A stretch of 64,000 nt of DNA from an uncultured Aquimarina sp. (GCF_947496855.1 NZ_CANMED010000007.1:1-64000), one strand, 5' to 3'; shown: positions 1-9,651, numbered from the stretch's first letter. Notes: generated from the sequence alone by a model not told the origin. Program-made: numbers and translations.

Positions 1-30
1 TTTTCTTATGAACTTCGCTTGTTTCTCAAA

Positions 31-68
31 GCGGGTGCAAATATACAACCAGCTTTTAAAATAACAAA
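31..68 (-). promoter_or_regulatory. Leftward promoter repeat 1
   Basis: On the minus strand this reads TTTG (65-68), 19 nt spacer, TATATTTG (38-45), followed by GCACCCGC. This fits the Bacteroidota consensus TTTG-N19-21-TAnnTTTG exactly. It is the copy nearest the window edge. Confidence 0.6.
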
Positions 69-186
69 ACTTTTTTTTACTTTTTTTTCGAAACTTTCCT
101 GAAACAAAAAAGAAACAAATCTATGAACAAAATTCAAACTCTAATCATTACAATGAACTCTAAAAACATCCCTGTTTTTGCGGCCG

Positions 187-216
187 CAAACATACAACCT
201 ATTTTCATCACAACAA
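187..216 (-). promoter_or_regulatory. Leftward promoter repeat 2
   Basis: On the minus strand TATGTTTG lies at 187-194, with a TTG at 214-216 after a 19-nt spacer, followed by the GCGGCCGC initiation-side block shared with the other copies. Confidence 0.55.
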
Positions 217-313
217 GAATCTTTTTGAACTTTTTTAAAAAAAATCTCTAGCGAAATAAATAACTCAATCTAACTATGAACTTACAAAAAAACTAACCCG
301 TTTTTTGCGGCTG

Positions 314-347
314 CAAACATACAAACCTTTTTTATTCTAACAACAAA
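314..347 (-). promoter_or_regulatory. Leftward promoter repeat 3
   Basis: On the minus strand TATGTTTG lies at 314-321. A TTG (341-343, N19) and a TTTG (344-347, N22) lie upstream. The GCAGCCGC-type block follows, as in the other copies. Confidence 0.55.
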
Positions 348-429
348 AAAATAATTTTTTTTTTAGAATCTTTCTTAGCTAAATCTTCTCTCAATGAACG
401 TAACAAAACAATACCCCGTTTTGCGGGTG

Positions 430-463
430 CAAACATACAAACCTTTATCATTACAACAACAAA
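430..463 (-). promoter_or_regulatory. Leftward promoter repeat 4
   Basis: On the minus strand TATGTTTG lies at 430-437, with TTG at 457-459 (N19) and TTTG at 460-463 (N22). The arrangement is identical to repeat 3, which suggests the copies arose by duplication. Confidence 0.55.
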
Positions 464-565
464 AAATGTTAAGTATTTTTTAATATTTATATAACACTCT
501 ATTAACCCTATTGTTACAAATGAAAAAATATTATTACAACTCAATTTAAACCCTTAGAAAAACTA

Positions 566-2869
566 TTACCCTAACATTTTCTCTATGAAAACAACAATAG
601 ATTTACTAATTGGAGTATTGCTCTTATCTGCATAATGGTTATAAGGAACCAAAACATTGGTTTCCGGAAAGTATGAAGCTATGTTTCCTTGTGGTATATT
701 ATAAGGAACTACTAAGAAATTACAGGCTTTTCTTTCTTTATCATCATATAAGCTTATCATATTAATGACATCAAACTTTTTTAGCTCACGTTTATTCATA
801 TCCTGAACATTCATTAAAACAATGCGTCGCTCATTATAAATCCCACGATAACGATCATCTAAACCATAAATCGTTGTATTAAATTGATCGTGCGAACGAA
901 TTGTCATTAACAATAACTGATCTTTTTTTAAAGTATGCTCCGGTAAATCGCAACAACTAAATTGTGCTTTGCCTTCTGGAAGTTTACTAAAATCTAAATC
1001 TCTTACATTATTAGGTAAATAAAAACCTGAACCTTTTGATCTAACATTTACATCATCGAACCCTTTGATTACTTTTGCTATTTTTTTTCGAATCGATTCA
1101 TAATTTTCGCTAAGTTGTTTCCATTCCACAGGATGTCCTTCGTTAAAATATGCATTCGCAATTCCGCCTATTATTTCTGGCTCACTAACTAGATTGTCCG
1201 AAGCAGGTTCTAGCATCCCTTTAGATTGGTGCACTTTCCCCATACTATTTTCTACAGTAAAATGTCTTGGTTGCCCATCTTTTTTATCCAATTCTGAGCG
1301 CCCTAAAGTTGGCAGTATTAAACTTGTCTTACCTGCAACTAAGTGAGTTCTATTTAACTTCGTACTAATATTGACTGTTAGCTCACAATTCTGTAGTGCT
1401 TCTGCCGTAAATTCTGTATCAGATGCTGCAGACAGAAAATTACCTCCAAGAGCTATAAAGACTTTTGCTTTACCTTTATTCATAGCTTCTATCGCATGCA
1501 CTGTATCTAAGCCTTCTTTATCCGGAGGCGTAAAACCAAAAGTTTTTTTAATCGATTCATTAAGTGCTGGCGAAACATGATGCATAATCCCGACAGTTCG
1601 ATCTCCTTGCACATTACTATGCCCTCTAACTGGGCAGGTTCCTGAGCCTGGTTTACCTAAGCTTCCTTTAAGCAATAATAGGTTAACACATTCCTTTATA
1701 TTATTTACACCATTTTTATGTTGAGTCAGCCCCATCGCCCAACAAATAATAATCTTACTTCTTGTTGCTAATAATTGAACGACCTCATCAATTAAAGACT
1801 CTTCTACCCCACACAATTCTATTAATTCTTTTTCAGAATATTTTTCCAGATCTTTTAGTAACTCATCATATCCTTTCGTATAGGTTGTGATAAATTGGTG
1901 ATCAAACACATCTTTATTATCTTGATCTAAAGTTGCCATTTTTTTTTGAATCACCTTTAACAAGGAAACATCCTGATTTATTTTCACCTGAAGATGTATA
2001 TCTGTTAATGAGGTTCCTGAAGCGAATACTCCTTTAACCTCTTGAGGATTTTTAAATCTTATCAACCCTGCTTCTTCTAAAGGATTGATGCTTATAATCT
2101 TCCCTCCATTCTCTTTGCACTTTTGCAAGGCAGACAACATTCTAGGGTGATTCGTTCCTGGATTTTGACCGATTACCATTACTATTTCTGCCTGATCAAA
2201 ATCTTCTAGTTTCACAGAACCTTTTCCTATTCCTAAAGTTTCGTTTAATGCAACTCCACTAGATTCGTGACACATATTAGAACAATCTGGCATATTATTA
2301 GTCCCAAAAGCCCTTACGAACAAGCCGTATAAAAAAGCCGCTTCATTACTAGATCTTCCAGAAGTATAAAAGATCCCTTCATCTGGAGTATTTAATTCTT
2401 TTAATTTCTCTGCCACTAATTCATATGCTTGCTCCCATGATATTGGCTCGTAATGAATGCTATCCTGCTTTAAAATCATTGGTTCTATTAACCTTCCACT
2501 TTTCCCAATTTGATAATCAGACCAATTAGAGAGCTCTTCTACGGAGTATTTAGCAAAAAAGTCTCTATCCACTTTTTTATTTGTTGCTTCTTCTGCAAGT
2601 GCTTTTGCTCCATTTTCGCAATATTCTCCAAGTTTTGATGGTTTCTCGGGATCCGGCCAAGCACAACCAGGGCAATCAAACCCATCTTTTTGATTCATTT
2701 GAAAAAGACCATTTACAGATTTCACAACACCCATTTCTTTGAACGTATGCTTAAGTGCTACTTTTACTGCAGGAAGTCCAGCGGCGTATTCTGCCGGTTC
2801 CTTTAGCTTGATTCCTGTAAAATTTTTAGGGCCTAAAACGGATATATTTCGCTTCTTTGTAGTACTCAT
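566..2869 (-). CDS. FdhF/YdeP-family molybdopterin oxidoreductase
   Basis: A 767-residue molybdopterin-dependent oxidoreductase of the formate-dehydrogenase-alpha-like YdeP family. CPGCAWP at residues 66-72, with Cys84 shortly after, is the N-terminal cysteine cluster. Cys196/Cys200-His201 (the NMCHE motif) lies where formate dehydrogenases carry the molybdenum ligand. The ING/GQNPGTNHPR-type cofactor segments and a C-terminal MopB-binding domain are present. E. coli YdeP has been tied to acid resistance, but its substrate is unsettled, and I cannot name one here. There is no twin-arginine signal, so it is probably cytoplasmic. No electron-transfer subunit, fdhD or cofactor gene adjoins it. 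It stands alone behind its own promoter. The molybdate importer near 58.4-61.1 kb is a plausible supplier of its metal. Confidence 0.9.
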   Translation of the reverse strand: MSTTKKRNISVLGPKNFTGIKLKEPAEYAAGLPAVKVALKHTFKEMGVVKSVNGLFQMNQKDGFDCPGCAWPDPEKPSKLGEYCENGAKALAEEATNKKVDRDFFAKYSVEELSNWSDYQIGKSGRLIEPMILKQDSIHYEPISWEQAYELVAEKLKELNTPDEGIFYTSGRSSNEAAFLYGLFVRAFGTNNMPDCSNMCHESSGVALNETLGIGKGSVKLEDFDQAEIVMVIGQNPGTNHPRMLSALQKCKENGGKIISINPLEEAGLIRFKNPQEVKGVFASGTSLTDIHLQVKINQDVSLLKVIQKKMATLDQDNKDVFDHQFITTYTKGYDELLKDLEKYSEKELIELCGVEESLIDEVVQLLATRSKIIICWAMGLTQHKNGVNNIKECVNLLLLKGSLGKPGSGTCPVRGHSNVQGDRTVGIMHHVSPALNESIKKTFGFTPPDKEGLDTVHAIEAMNKGKAKVFIALGGNFLSAASDTEFTAEALQNCELTVNISTKLNRTHLVAGKTSLILPTLGRSELDKKDGQPRHFTVENSMGKVHQSKGMLEPASDNLVSEPEIIGGIANAYFNEGHPVEWKQLSENYESIRKKIAKVIKGFDDVNVRSKGSGFYLPNNVRDLDFSKLPEGKAQFSCCDLPEHTLKKDQLLLMTIRSHDQFNTTIYGLDDRYRGIYNERRIVLMNVQDMNKRELKKFDVINMISLYDDKERKACNFLVVPYNIPQGNIASYFPETNVLVPYNHYADKSNTPISKSIVVFIEKMLG

Positions 2870-2903
2870 AATATGCTTGCTATAAAAAGAAAGTGATCAA
2901 TAT

Positions 2904-2935
2904 CAAAGATACGTCTTACTATTTATTTACTACAA
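2904..2935 (-). promoter_or_regulatory. Promoter of the YdeP-like gene
   Basis: TATCTTTG (2904-2911, minus strand) with a TTG at 2933-2935 after 21 nt. It would start transcription about 30 nt before the ATG at 2869, and supports that start. Confidence 0.55.
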
Positions 2936-2979
2936 GACTCATTAAGGATATTAATTACCGCAATACACTAAAATGAATC

Positions 2980-3055
2980 GCACCAGGGATAGTAGTGAAA
3001 ATCCCGCATCCGCTAAAAGCGGAGAGGAATTGTAACGTATAGCTCGCTCAGGTGC
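2980..3055 (+). repeat. Structured dispersed repeat, copy 1 (possible Flavo-1-like RNA)
   Basis: An intergenic element with a closing stem GCACC (2980-2984)/GGTGC (3051-3055), a hairpin GGGAT (2986-2990)/ATCCC (3001-3005) and a hairpin TCCGCT (3009-3014)/AGCGGA (3018-3023). A second copy at 30767-30854 keeps the layout but closes with GCGTC/GACGC, a compensatory change. It resembles the intergenic structured elements common in flavobacteria, perhaps the Flavo-1 class; I could not verify that name. It lies downstream of the porin gene on its non-coding strand. Confidence 0.5.
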
Positions 3056-3060
3056 CCTAA

Positions 3061-5157
3061 TTATAAAAAGAAATTCCAAACCAAGCCAAATCGGATCACC
3101 GCATCACGAGGCGCATATCCTGGAGCAGAAAACTCATTGTTCTGACTAAATGCTTCTCCAAAGTTTTCAACTTTAAAATAGATACGGGTTTGTCTAATTT
3201 TGGCATTAAAAAAGATATCAAACTGAGGAAACCCTCCAAAAGTCTGTGTTGTATCCCCAGCCTCATCTGTCTTATCGACGTCATCAAAATAATCTATTTC
3301 TTCTGGATTTTGCACATAAAATTCTGACAATACGGGATCATACCCGTCTGCATCATACTCAGAATAATACTTAAAGGTAACACCTGCCTGCAAAAACAAT
3401 GCTTTCTTAAACCAATGATCTTGGTAATACACACTATTTCTAGTTACAATATCTGGGACGTTATACACCTCATATTCTCTAGCAACACCTTCGTTATCAA
3501 AAGTACTAGTTGCTCCATTAACATTTTGATACACTATGGTATTATCCAAGCCCAACCAACCAAAATTCAATGTTTGTGTTAGTTTAAACTTTAAAAGATT
3601 TATACTTCCACCAAATTGTTCCGGAACAGTTAAGGAATCCGCATTTTTTGTAAAAAATGTATAATTATCAGTAGTAGTGTAACTAGCTTCTAAATTGGCG
3701 AAATTCTTTACCTTAATATTTGCCTGAATCTTTTGTGTTTCTATGTTTTTGAAGTTTTTTTCCGGATCGGTATTATTATAATTCTGCCAATTATACCCTA
3801 CATAATCACTTTGATACAATAAAAAATTATAGTTTGGCGCTGTAGATTTTGTACTAATACCTAATTGCAATCCATAATCTTTAAGTTGATATCCAGCGGA
3901 AGCATTTATGTAATTACCATCAAAATCACCTGATACGATAGACATACCGTTAGCTGCTAATTGAAACCCTTTGTAGTTCTTTTGATATGCAGCTCCGACA
4001 GAATAAACATTTCCTTTAATCCTATTAGTGATAGTAGTATTAGCATCATCATCTAGACTAACTATTGTATTATATCCATAATTGTAATCAGAAGTTCCTA
4101 CATTCATTCTTAGTTTACCTAACCAGTCATTATTGACATCTAGAAACAACTGATTACTAAAATCTTCAAGCGCCACTTTATCAAATAAAGCTCCTGAGAC
4201 TTCATAAGATTCGCCAAAAAGGTCACTAGCTAAGTCTTGATCAAACTGGAATGACTTATCTGTTATGTCTAAGATATGGCCAATAGAGATATCTGTAACA
4301 CTACTATCTGTTTTCTTAATAATTGAATATCCATGATTGAGATAAAATCTTTTACCAAGTAATATATTTTCTGCGTTTTCAAAATTAACTTCAATCGCTC
4401 CTCTATCAGCAAAATCCGCTGGTTCATTAAACTCTTCTGTATTATTGAGATATTGGTTCAATCCTACTGCAGACAAACCTCCGTTTTCTTCATTTAATAA
4501 ATCTTGCGAAACAAAATGTGTTTTTATTCTATATCGATCATTTTTAGTTTTATAGTTAGCCGTAGCTCTAAAATTACCTGTACTTGTTAATGCGTGTTGA
4601 TATTTACCTAAAGATCGATTCCCTTTATATGCTATAGAGAGATTCAGTCTCGGAGAAGTGTTTGCCGTAAAAAATGCATCCAGCTGCTGTCCCTGTTCAA
4701 AAGTTGTCTTGAAATATATCTCAGTAAGTGGTGTAGGAACATTATAATACTTGATGTCTTCTACTTCCAAGAAGTTAAAATGTCTTGCTCTGGCACCGAA
4801 AAGTGGTAATAAATGATCTTCCTCTTCAACTTTAATAAGACTATTATAAGTTTGTCCCACATTATTTATGGGCTGCAATCCAAAATCATCTCGTCTTAGA
4901 TAATTAAAATTATAATCTCTTTGGATAGTTAATGTAGTATCTACAAATGTGGTGTCATTTTTTAGATCTATGATCCTATAATCAGTGATAGGCGGTTTAC
5001 TCTTAGCCTTTTTAGAACGCGCACTTCTATTCTTAGAAAAATCCGGTCTTTCTTTATTTGTTGTTATACCGCCACCAATCTCTTCTTCATTTCCTTCCTG
5101 AGCAAATGCTAGTGATCCAATAAGAAGTATAATTATAAATACTAAATTCTTTTTCAT
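3061..5157 (-). CDS. Putative outer-membrane porin (PF14121 type)
   Basis: A 698-residue protein with a Sec signal peptide (residues 1-20, ending FAQ) and then a long run of alternating polar and aromatic short segments, typical of an outer-membrane beta-barrel. The final residues (FGLVWNFFL) end on an aromatic/hydrophobic strand, as barrel proteins do. Length and layout match the Bacteroidota 'putative porin' family; the transported solute is unknown. The region after the signal is basic (SRSARSKKAKSK) and precedes the barrel. It is divergent from rnhB, with 170 bp between them, and is not obviously in an operon. A short overlapping reading frame inside its 3' part is a shadow. Confidence 0.8.
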   Translation of the reverse strand: MKKNLVFIIILLIGSLAFAQEGNEEEIGGGITTNKERPDFSKNRSARSKKAKSKPPITDYRIIDLKNDTTFVDTTLTIQRDYNFNYLRRDDFGLQPINNVGQTYNSLIKVEEEDHLLPLFGARARHFNFLEVEDIKYYNVPTPLTEIYFKTTFEQGQQLDAFFTANTSPRLNLSIAYKGNRSLGKYQHALTSTGNFRATANYKTKNDRYRIKTHFVSQDLLNEENGGLSAVGLNQYLNNTEEFNEPADFADRGAIEVNFENAENILLGKRFYLNHGYSIIKKTDSSVTDISIGHILDITDKSFQFDQDLASDLFGESYEVSGALFDKVALEDFSNQLFLDVNNDWLGKLRMNVGTSDYNYGYNTIVSLDDDANTTITNRIKGNVYSVGAAYQKNYKGFQLAANGMSIVSGDFDGNYINASAGYQLKDYGLQLGISTKSTAPNYNFLLYQSDYVGYNWQNYNNTDPEKNFKNIETQKIQANIKVKNFANLEASYTTTDNYTFFTKNADSLTVPEQFGGSINLLKFKLTQTLNFGWLGLDNTIVYQNVNGATSTFDNEGVAREYEVYNVPDIVTRNSVYYQDHWFKKALFLQAGVTFKYYSEYDADGYDPVLSEFYVQNPEEIDYFDDVDKTDEAGDTTQTFGGFPQFDIFFNAKIRQTRIYFKVENFGEAFSQNNEFSAPGYAPRDAVIRFGLVWNFFL

Positions 5158-5176
5158 CTATATAATAAACTGTTGG

Positions 5177-5184
5177 CAAAAATA
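5177..5184 (-). promoter_or_regulatory. Possible -7 element of porin gene
   Basis: TATTTTTG on the minus strand, about 20 nt before the porin ATG. I see no good TTTG at the expected upstream distance, so this is tentative. Confidence 0.35.
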
Positions 5185-5317
5185 TACTTTTTTAACGAAA
5201 GTTAATGGTATGAATTGCCCGTTTTAGCACTAACTCCAATTACACCTTAAATTTACAATTGACATAAGTTTTTTTCTTGATTCTCAAAAATAGTTTTCTG
5301 ATGTTCTGTTCATACAT

Positions 5318-5325
5318 TATCTTCG
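5318..5325 (+). promoter_or_regulatory. Possible -7 element of rnhB
   Basis: TATCTTCG, one base off TAnnTTTG, ends 4 nt before the rnhB ATG. If used, the transcript would be leaderless or nearly so. No clear upstream TTTG is visible. Confidence 0.35.
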
Positions 5326-5329
5326 TAGC

Positions 5330-5932
5330 ATGCTCGAATTAAAATTAAAACCTGATCTCATCGAATGTGGCACTGATGAGGCTGGTCGCGGTTGTCTGGC
5401 AGGTCCTGTAACCGCTGCAGCAATCATACTTCCCGATGACTTTAGCAATGACATCTTAAACGACTCTAAACAACTTAGCGAAGCGAAAAGAAAAACATTG
5501 CGACCACTATTAGAAGACTGTTGTATTACCTATGGTGTTACACATATTTCCATGGAAGAGATTGATAAAATCAATATTTTGAACGCATCTATACTAGGGA
5601 TGCAACAATCTATAGCACAATTAAAACCTCAGCCTGAGCACATATCTGTAGACGGAAACAGGTTTAAACCATATCATAATATACCTTACACCTGCGTTAT
5701 TAGGGGAGATGGTAAATATATGAATATTGCAGCTGCATCTGTTTTAGCAAAAACTTATCGTGATGAATACATGGAAAAGATTCACGAAGAATTTCCGATG
5801 TATAACTGGAAAAAAAACAAAGGATACCCTACAGCAGAGCACCGAGAGGCTATTAGAACATATGGAATTACTAAATATCATCGCAAAACTTTTAGATTAT
5901 TGCCGGAACAGCTTACGCTAGAGTTCAAATAA
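5330..5932 (+). CDS. rnhB: Ribonuclease HII
   Basis: A 200-residue RNase HII, which cuts the RNA strand of RNA-DNA hybrids and excises single ribonucleotides from DNA, in the cytoplasm with Mn2+ or Mg2+. The start of the fold carries the signature D16-E17-A-G-R-G with following LAGPV. SVDGNRF near residue 108 provides the next acidic ligand, and [15 protein letters not shown] the fourth. The basic KYHRKTF near the C-terminus is usual for the family. The length is typical. The gene precedes a lipoprotein gene 144 bp downstream and is divergent from the porin gene. Confidence 0.97.
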   Translation: MLELKLKPDLIECGTDEAGRGCLAGPVTAAAIILPDDFSNDILNDSKQLSEAKRKTLRPLLEDCCITYGVTHISMEEIDKINILNASILGMQQSIAQLKPQPEHISVDGNRFKPYHNIPYTCVIRGDGKYMNIAAASVLAKTYRDEYMEKIHEEFPMYNWKKNKGYPTAEHREAIRTYGITKYHRKTFRLLPEQLTLEFK

Positions 5933-6076
5933 TTATCTTTGATGCCCCTCCAAGGCACTTTTGAAAATGATATGCGAAATGAAGAGGCTTTTGAAAAATA
6001 ATATTGTTCAAAAGTGAGTTATTAAATAATCAATGCTTGCTTTTATAAAAACAAGAATAAAAAGGAAAACAAACAC

Positions 6077-8545
6077 ATGAAAAAAATAGTTGTAATTCTA
6101 ATTTCCACAATTGTTTTAGCTTGTAACACAACTACCGAAAAACCAAATACACTTATTGATTATATTCCAAAGGATGCTCAGATAATATTAAAAATCAATG
6201 ATCTAGAGCAAACAAGGAATATGCTGAGAGATAATGATTTCTTGAAAACAAATAGTGAAATTGATTTTTTTACGTATTTCAAAAAGCTTCCAATATTAGA
6301 CCAGATTAACCAATCTAAAGGATTGCTTTGTTTTTCTCCCATTGGTAAAAATGATTTTGAGTATACTTATATTTCAAAATTTGACTCTTCTATTATCAAT
6401 AAAGATTCTTTGAACCAAAAAACTATTGAAAACATAAGCTATTCGAACAAAACTATTCATAAAGTAGTTTCTGGCGATGATACTTTTTATGCTACAAAAC
6501 AAGATAGTTTACTGATAGCCTCTTCATCTCAGATATTGATCGAAAACGCAATTAGACAACAAGAAAATAAGATTGCAGTAAGCGAAGATCTCATGAAAGC
6601 GTATGATGTTTCTGCTACTAAAAACCCTATATCTGTTTTACTAAATGGAAAACAACTCAAAGCGATTCATAATTCCATATTACCAAATAAAAATTTATCT
6701 GAATTATCGAATTTCAGCGGATGGATTTCTGTTGATGCTAAGCTGGATCAAAATGCAATGTATATTGATGGTATTGCTATAGAAAAGGATTCATTATCTA
6801 CAACCATTGGTATTTTTGACAATACCATTGCTCAAGAAAATAAGATTGCCAAAATAACTCCCATAACGGCTGATGGATTTATTTCCTTTACTTATGATGA
6901 TTTTTATACCCTGAAAAAGAATTTAGCTTTAGCTCAGGATAGAGAAATAGAAAACATCCCTGACGATCTTGACGAACTGTTATCTGGAGTTTCTGAAATC
7001 GGAATGATTTTTATGGAAAATGAAAAGATGCTAACCTTAACGTCTTTAGTTCCCGAAAACACTTTAGAACATTTGGCGGGATCAGCTTCTGGGTCCTATA
7101 GAAATATTGACATTTTTAGTTACGAAGAGGCTACTACTTTTTCGGGATTACTGAAACCTTTGATCCCTGAATTCGAAGCTAAATTTTATTTTGTTTATGA
7201 AGATCATATTGTATTATCTCCTTCTAAAAATGGTTTACAAACCATTATAGCAAATATCCTTAACAAAACTGTATTACCGGAACAGGCCTACTACTCCAAC
7301 ACCATAGAAAAACTATCGGATGAATCGTCAATACTAATGGTCGGCTCTATAAAACATCTTAAGGGTTATATTGCCGGTAATGTTGAAGAGTCTAAACAAA
7401 AACAATGGATCGAAGCTAAAACAAAAGGATATCCAATAGCAGCTTTACAAGTTATAAAAGAAAATAACTTTGCTCATATTCACGGAGTTTTCCAGAAGAA
7501 TATTAATAAAGGTTCTGCTACCTCAGTAACCCAAACGGCATCTACTTCTTTAGAAAATAAGATATTAAACAGACCTATCCTCTTACAAAATCACAGAACA
7601 AAAGGTATGGATGTTGCTGTACAGGATGTGGACAATAATCTCTATCTAATTTCTGACAAAGGAACTATTTTTTGGAAAAAACAAATTAATGGTGACATTA
7701 TGGGTGATATCCAGCAAATTGACATTTACAAAAATGGAAGACACCAACTCTTATTTAATACAGAAACTACATTATATCTAGTAGATAGAGATGGGAAAGA
7801 CGTGACTTCTTATCCAAAAAAATTCGAAAAATCAATTACACAGCCGTTGTCGTTATTTGATTATGATAAAAACAAACGTTATCGTGTTCTTATTACACAA
7901 GGTAATGAAGTTACCATGTTAGATGCCGAGGGAAAAATTGTTACTGGTTTTGGTTTTAAAGGAACAGAAACCAATCTTATTATGTCACCTAAACACATTC
8001 GTATCGGAAGTAAGGATTACATTCTTATAGCCGAAGAAAGTGGAAAACTAAACATCTTAGATCGTTTAGGAAGAACAAGGGTAGATGTAAAACAGCATAT
8101 AGATTTTTCCACAAATCAATGGGAACAATATCAAAATAAATTTACATCTCTTACTAAAGACGGAAAGCTAATCCAAGTACAATCTGATGGTACCGTATCT
8201 TTAGTAGATAAGGAGCTGAATAAAAATAGTTCTTTAGTTGCTACTAATAAAACATTAGTTACTTTCTCTGAAAACAAATTATCTATTAAAGAGAAAAATT
8301 TAGAACTTGATTTTGGAGTCTACACGAAGCCTCAGATCTTTTACATCAATAATAAAATCTATGTTGCCATTACAGATGTACAATCTAAAAAAGTATATCT
8401 GTATGATAGTAATGCCGAATTATTCCCGAATTTTCCAGTATATGGAAATTCTGTGATCAGTCTTGGCAATATGGATAAAGACCCTAATCTAGAGTTTGCT
8501 GTTCAGGGAGAAGAGAATAGCGTTCTAATTTATCAAATAAACTAA
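6077..8545 (+). CDS. Large lipoprotein with DUF3352-like N-half and beta-propeller C-half
   Basis: An 822-residue lipoprotein: the signal ends in VLAC with the acylated Cys at residue 16. Residues about 25-470 (starting LIDYIPKDAQIILKINDL) resemble the DUF3352 arrangement of tandem domains built on 'protein-cannot-be-zero' motifs. Residues about 495-822 form a WD40/PQQ-like propeller: repeats such as DVDNNLYLISDKGTIFWKK, NTETTLYLVDRDGKD and TMLDAEGKIVTGF have the expected spacing. Function is not known. Position after rnhB is a loose neighbourhood only. It is probably attached to the inner leaflet of the outer membrane or to the inner membrane. Confidence 0.7.
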   Translation: MKKIVVILISTIVLACNTTTEKPNTLIDYIPKDAQIILKINDLEQTRNMLRDNDFLKTNSEIDFFTYFKKLPILDQINQSKGLLCFSPIGKNDFEYTYISKFDSSIINKDSLNQKTIENISYSNKTIHKVVSGDDTFYATKQDSLLIASSSQILIENAIRQQENKIAVSEDLMKAYDVSATKNPISVLLNGKQLKAIHNSILPNKNLSELSNFSGWISVDAKLDQNAMYIDGIAIEKDSLSTTIGIFDNTIAQENKIAKITPITADGFISFTYDDFYTLKKNLALAQDREIENIPDDLDELLSGVSEIGMIFMENEKMLTLTSLVPENTLEHLAGSASGSYRNIDIFSYEEATTFSGLLKPLIPEFEAKFYFVYEDHIVLSPSKNGLQTIIANILNKTVLPEQAYYSNTIEKLSDESSILMVGSIKHLKGYIAGNVEESKQKQWIEAKTKGYPIAALQVIKENNFAHIHGVFQKNINKGSATSVTQTASTSLENKILNRPILLQNHRTKGMDVAVQDVDNNLYLISDKGTIFWKKQINGDIMGDIQQIDIYKNGRHQLLFNTETTLYLVDRDGKDVTSYPKKFEKSITQPLSLFDYDKNKRYRVLITQGNEVTMLDAEGKIVTGFGFKGTETNLIMSPKHIRIGSKDYILIAEESGKLNILDRLGRTRVDVKQHIDFSTNQWEQYQNKFTSLTKDGKLIQVQSDGTVSLVDKELNKNSSLVATNKTLVTFSENKLSIKEKNLELDFGVYTKPQIFYINNKIYVAITDVQSKKVYLYDSNAELFPNFPVYGNSVISLGNMDKDPNLEFAVQGEENSVLIYQIN

Positions 8546-8628
8546 TACCTATTTAAATTTTATAAAGATTCCATGTTGACTTTTTGATTATGTGTCTCAC
8601 TAATGTGAAACAACGTAATTAAAATGTC

Positions 8629-9594
8629 ATGAAAACTTTAAAAATTTTATTCTTATTTCTACTCTCATTATTACAATTTTCTTGTGATACTGATGACGAT
8701 AGTATTCTTACTGGCCCTCCCGCATCAGAATTAACCTTCAATTTAGAAACCAACCAAGATCAAATGGGGGATTTCTTTTGTAATTCTATGGCAGTTTATA
8801 ATGGAAAAGTTTGGTCTACTGGTGGTGATAATAGTTATACGAATGGCATGGAATACAGCGATGATGTATGGACAAGTGCTGATGGTATTGCTTGGGTATC
8901 TGAAGTAGATAATTTAGAACAACAACTTTGTGGACATACCCTTACCGTTTTTGACAACAAACTTTGGCTTATCGGTGGGGAAAACAATTCTGGTGACTGG
9001 CAAAATTATATTGGGAATTCTGATGAAATCTCTAGTACAGCTCCCTTTGGAGCGGTAGCCTACCATCAAACAATCGTTTTTAATAACAGAATGTATGTAA
9101 TTGCTGGTGATCCTATTACAGAAAACACTAAAGTATGGTCTACAGAAGATGGTACGTCTTGGGTAGAAGAAACTGCTAGCGCATTTTCTGGTCGTGTCTG
9201 GCATCGAGCTATTGTTTTAAATAATGCTTTGTATGTATTGGGTGGTGAGAATGTTAGTGGTTCTAAACTTAATGAAATCTGGAGAAGCACTAATGGTCGA
9301 GACTGGACATTACTTACAAATAATACTTCAATTTTTCCTGGTATTAATGGGCATACCGCCACTGTGTATAATAATAAGGTATGGATTATCGGAGGACGAA
9401 CCACTACCGATTTATTTACTAATAATATCTACTACTCATCAGATTTAGAAAATTGGATCAAATATGATGGAGCCAATCCTTTAGATCCTTTAGTTGCTCA
9501 TAGCACTTTATTCTATAACGATGCTCTTTGGGTATTTGGTGGTAGAATCGACGGCGGAGTAACAGGAAAAATATGGAGTATCAAAGAAGACTAA
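8629..9594 (+). CDS. Kelch-repeat lipoprotein
   Basis: A 321-residue lipoprotein with a hydrophobic leader ending FSC (Cys19), followed by an acidic DTDDD stretch of the kind that can route lipoproteins to the surface in Bacteroidota. About five to six Kelch-like blades follow. Each carries a VYNGKVWSTGG, VFDNKLWLIGG, VFNNRMYVIAG, VLNNALYVLGG or VYNNKVWIIGG core, then a W-containing strand (YSDDVWTSADGIAW, EIWRSTNGRDW). The blades should close as a propeller, a common glycan- or protein-binding scaffold; no catalytic site is recognised. It begins a co-directional group with the next two genes, 57 and 24 bp apart. Confidence 0.8.
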   Translation: MKTLKILFLFLLSLLQFSCDTDDDSILTGPPASELTFNLETNQDQMGDFFCNSMAVYNGKVWSTGGDNSYTNGMEYSDDVWTSADGIAWVSEVDNLEQQLCGHTLTVFDNKLWLIGGENNSGDWQNYIGNSDEISSTAPFGAVAYHQTIVFNNRMYVIAGDPITENTKVWSTEDGTSWVEETASAFSGRVWHRAIVLNNALYVLGGENVSGSKLNEIWRSTNGRDWTLLTNNTSIFPGINGHTATVYNNKVWIIGGRTTTDLFTNNIYYSSDLENWIKYDGANPLDPLVAHSTLFYNDALWVFGGRIDGGVTGKIWSIKED

Positions 9595-9651
9595 TATAAC
9601 CATTCTACTTTTTAATTAATCTCAAAAAAGAACAATCTAAACATTTTAACC

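Larger units (their letters stand above)
1..565. other. Gene-free promoter-array region
   Basis: This AT-rich stretch has no credible gene. It holds four copies of a block of the form GCGG(G/C)(T/C)GCAAAYATACAA, about 115-150 bp apart, separated by long A/T runs. Read on the minus strand each block contains a TAnnTTTG element, so the array points left, out of the window. Flavobacterial rRNA operons are often preceded by such strong promoters, so an rRNA operon just left of the window is my inference; nothing of it is visible here. Confidence 0.6.

Noticed and set aside
332-544. Minus-strand frame of 70 codons
   Set aside because: Falls within the promoter-repeat array and consists of A/T-rich sequence with no domain.
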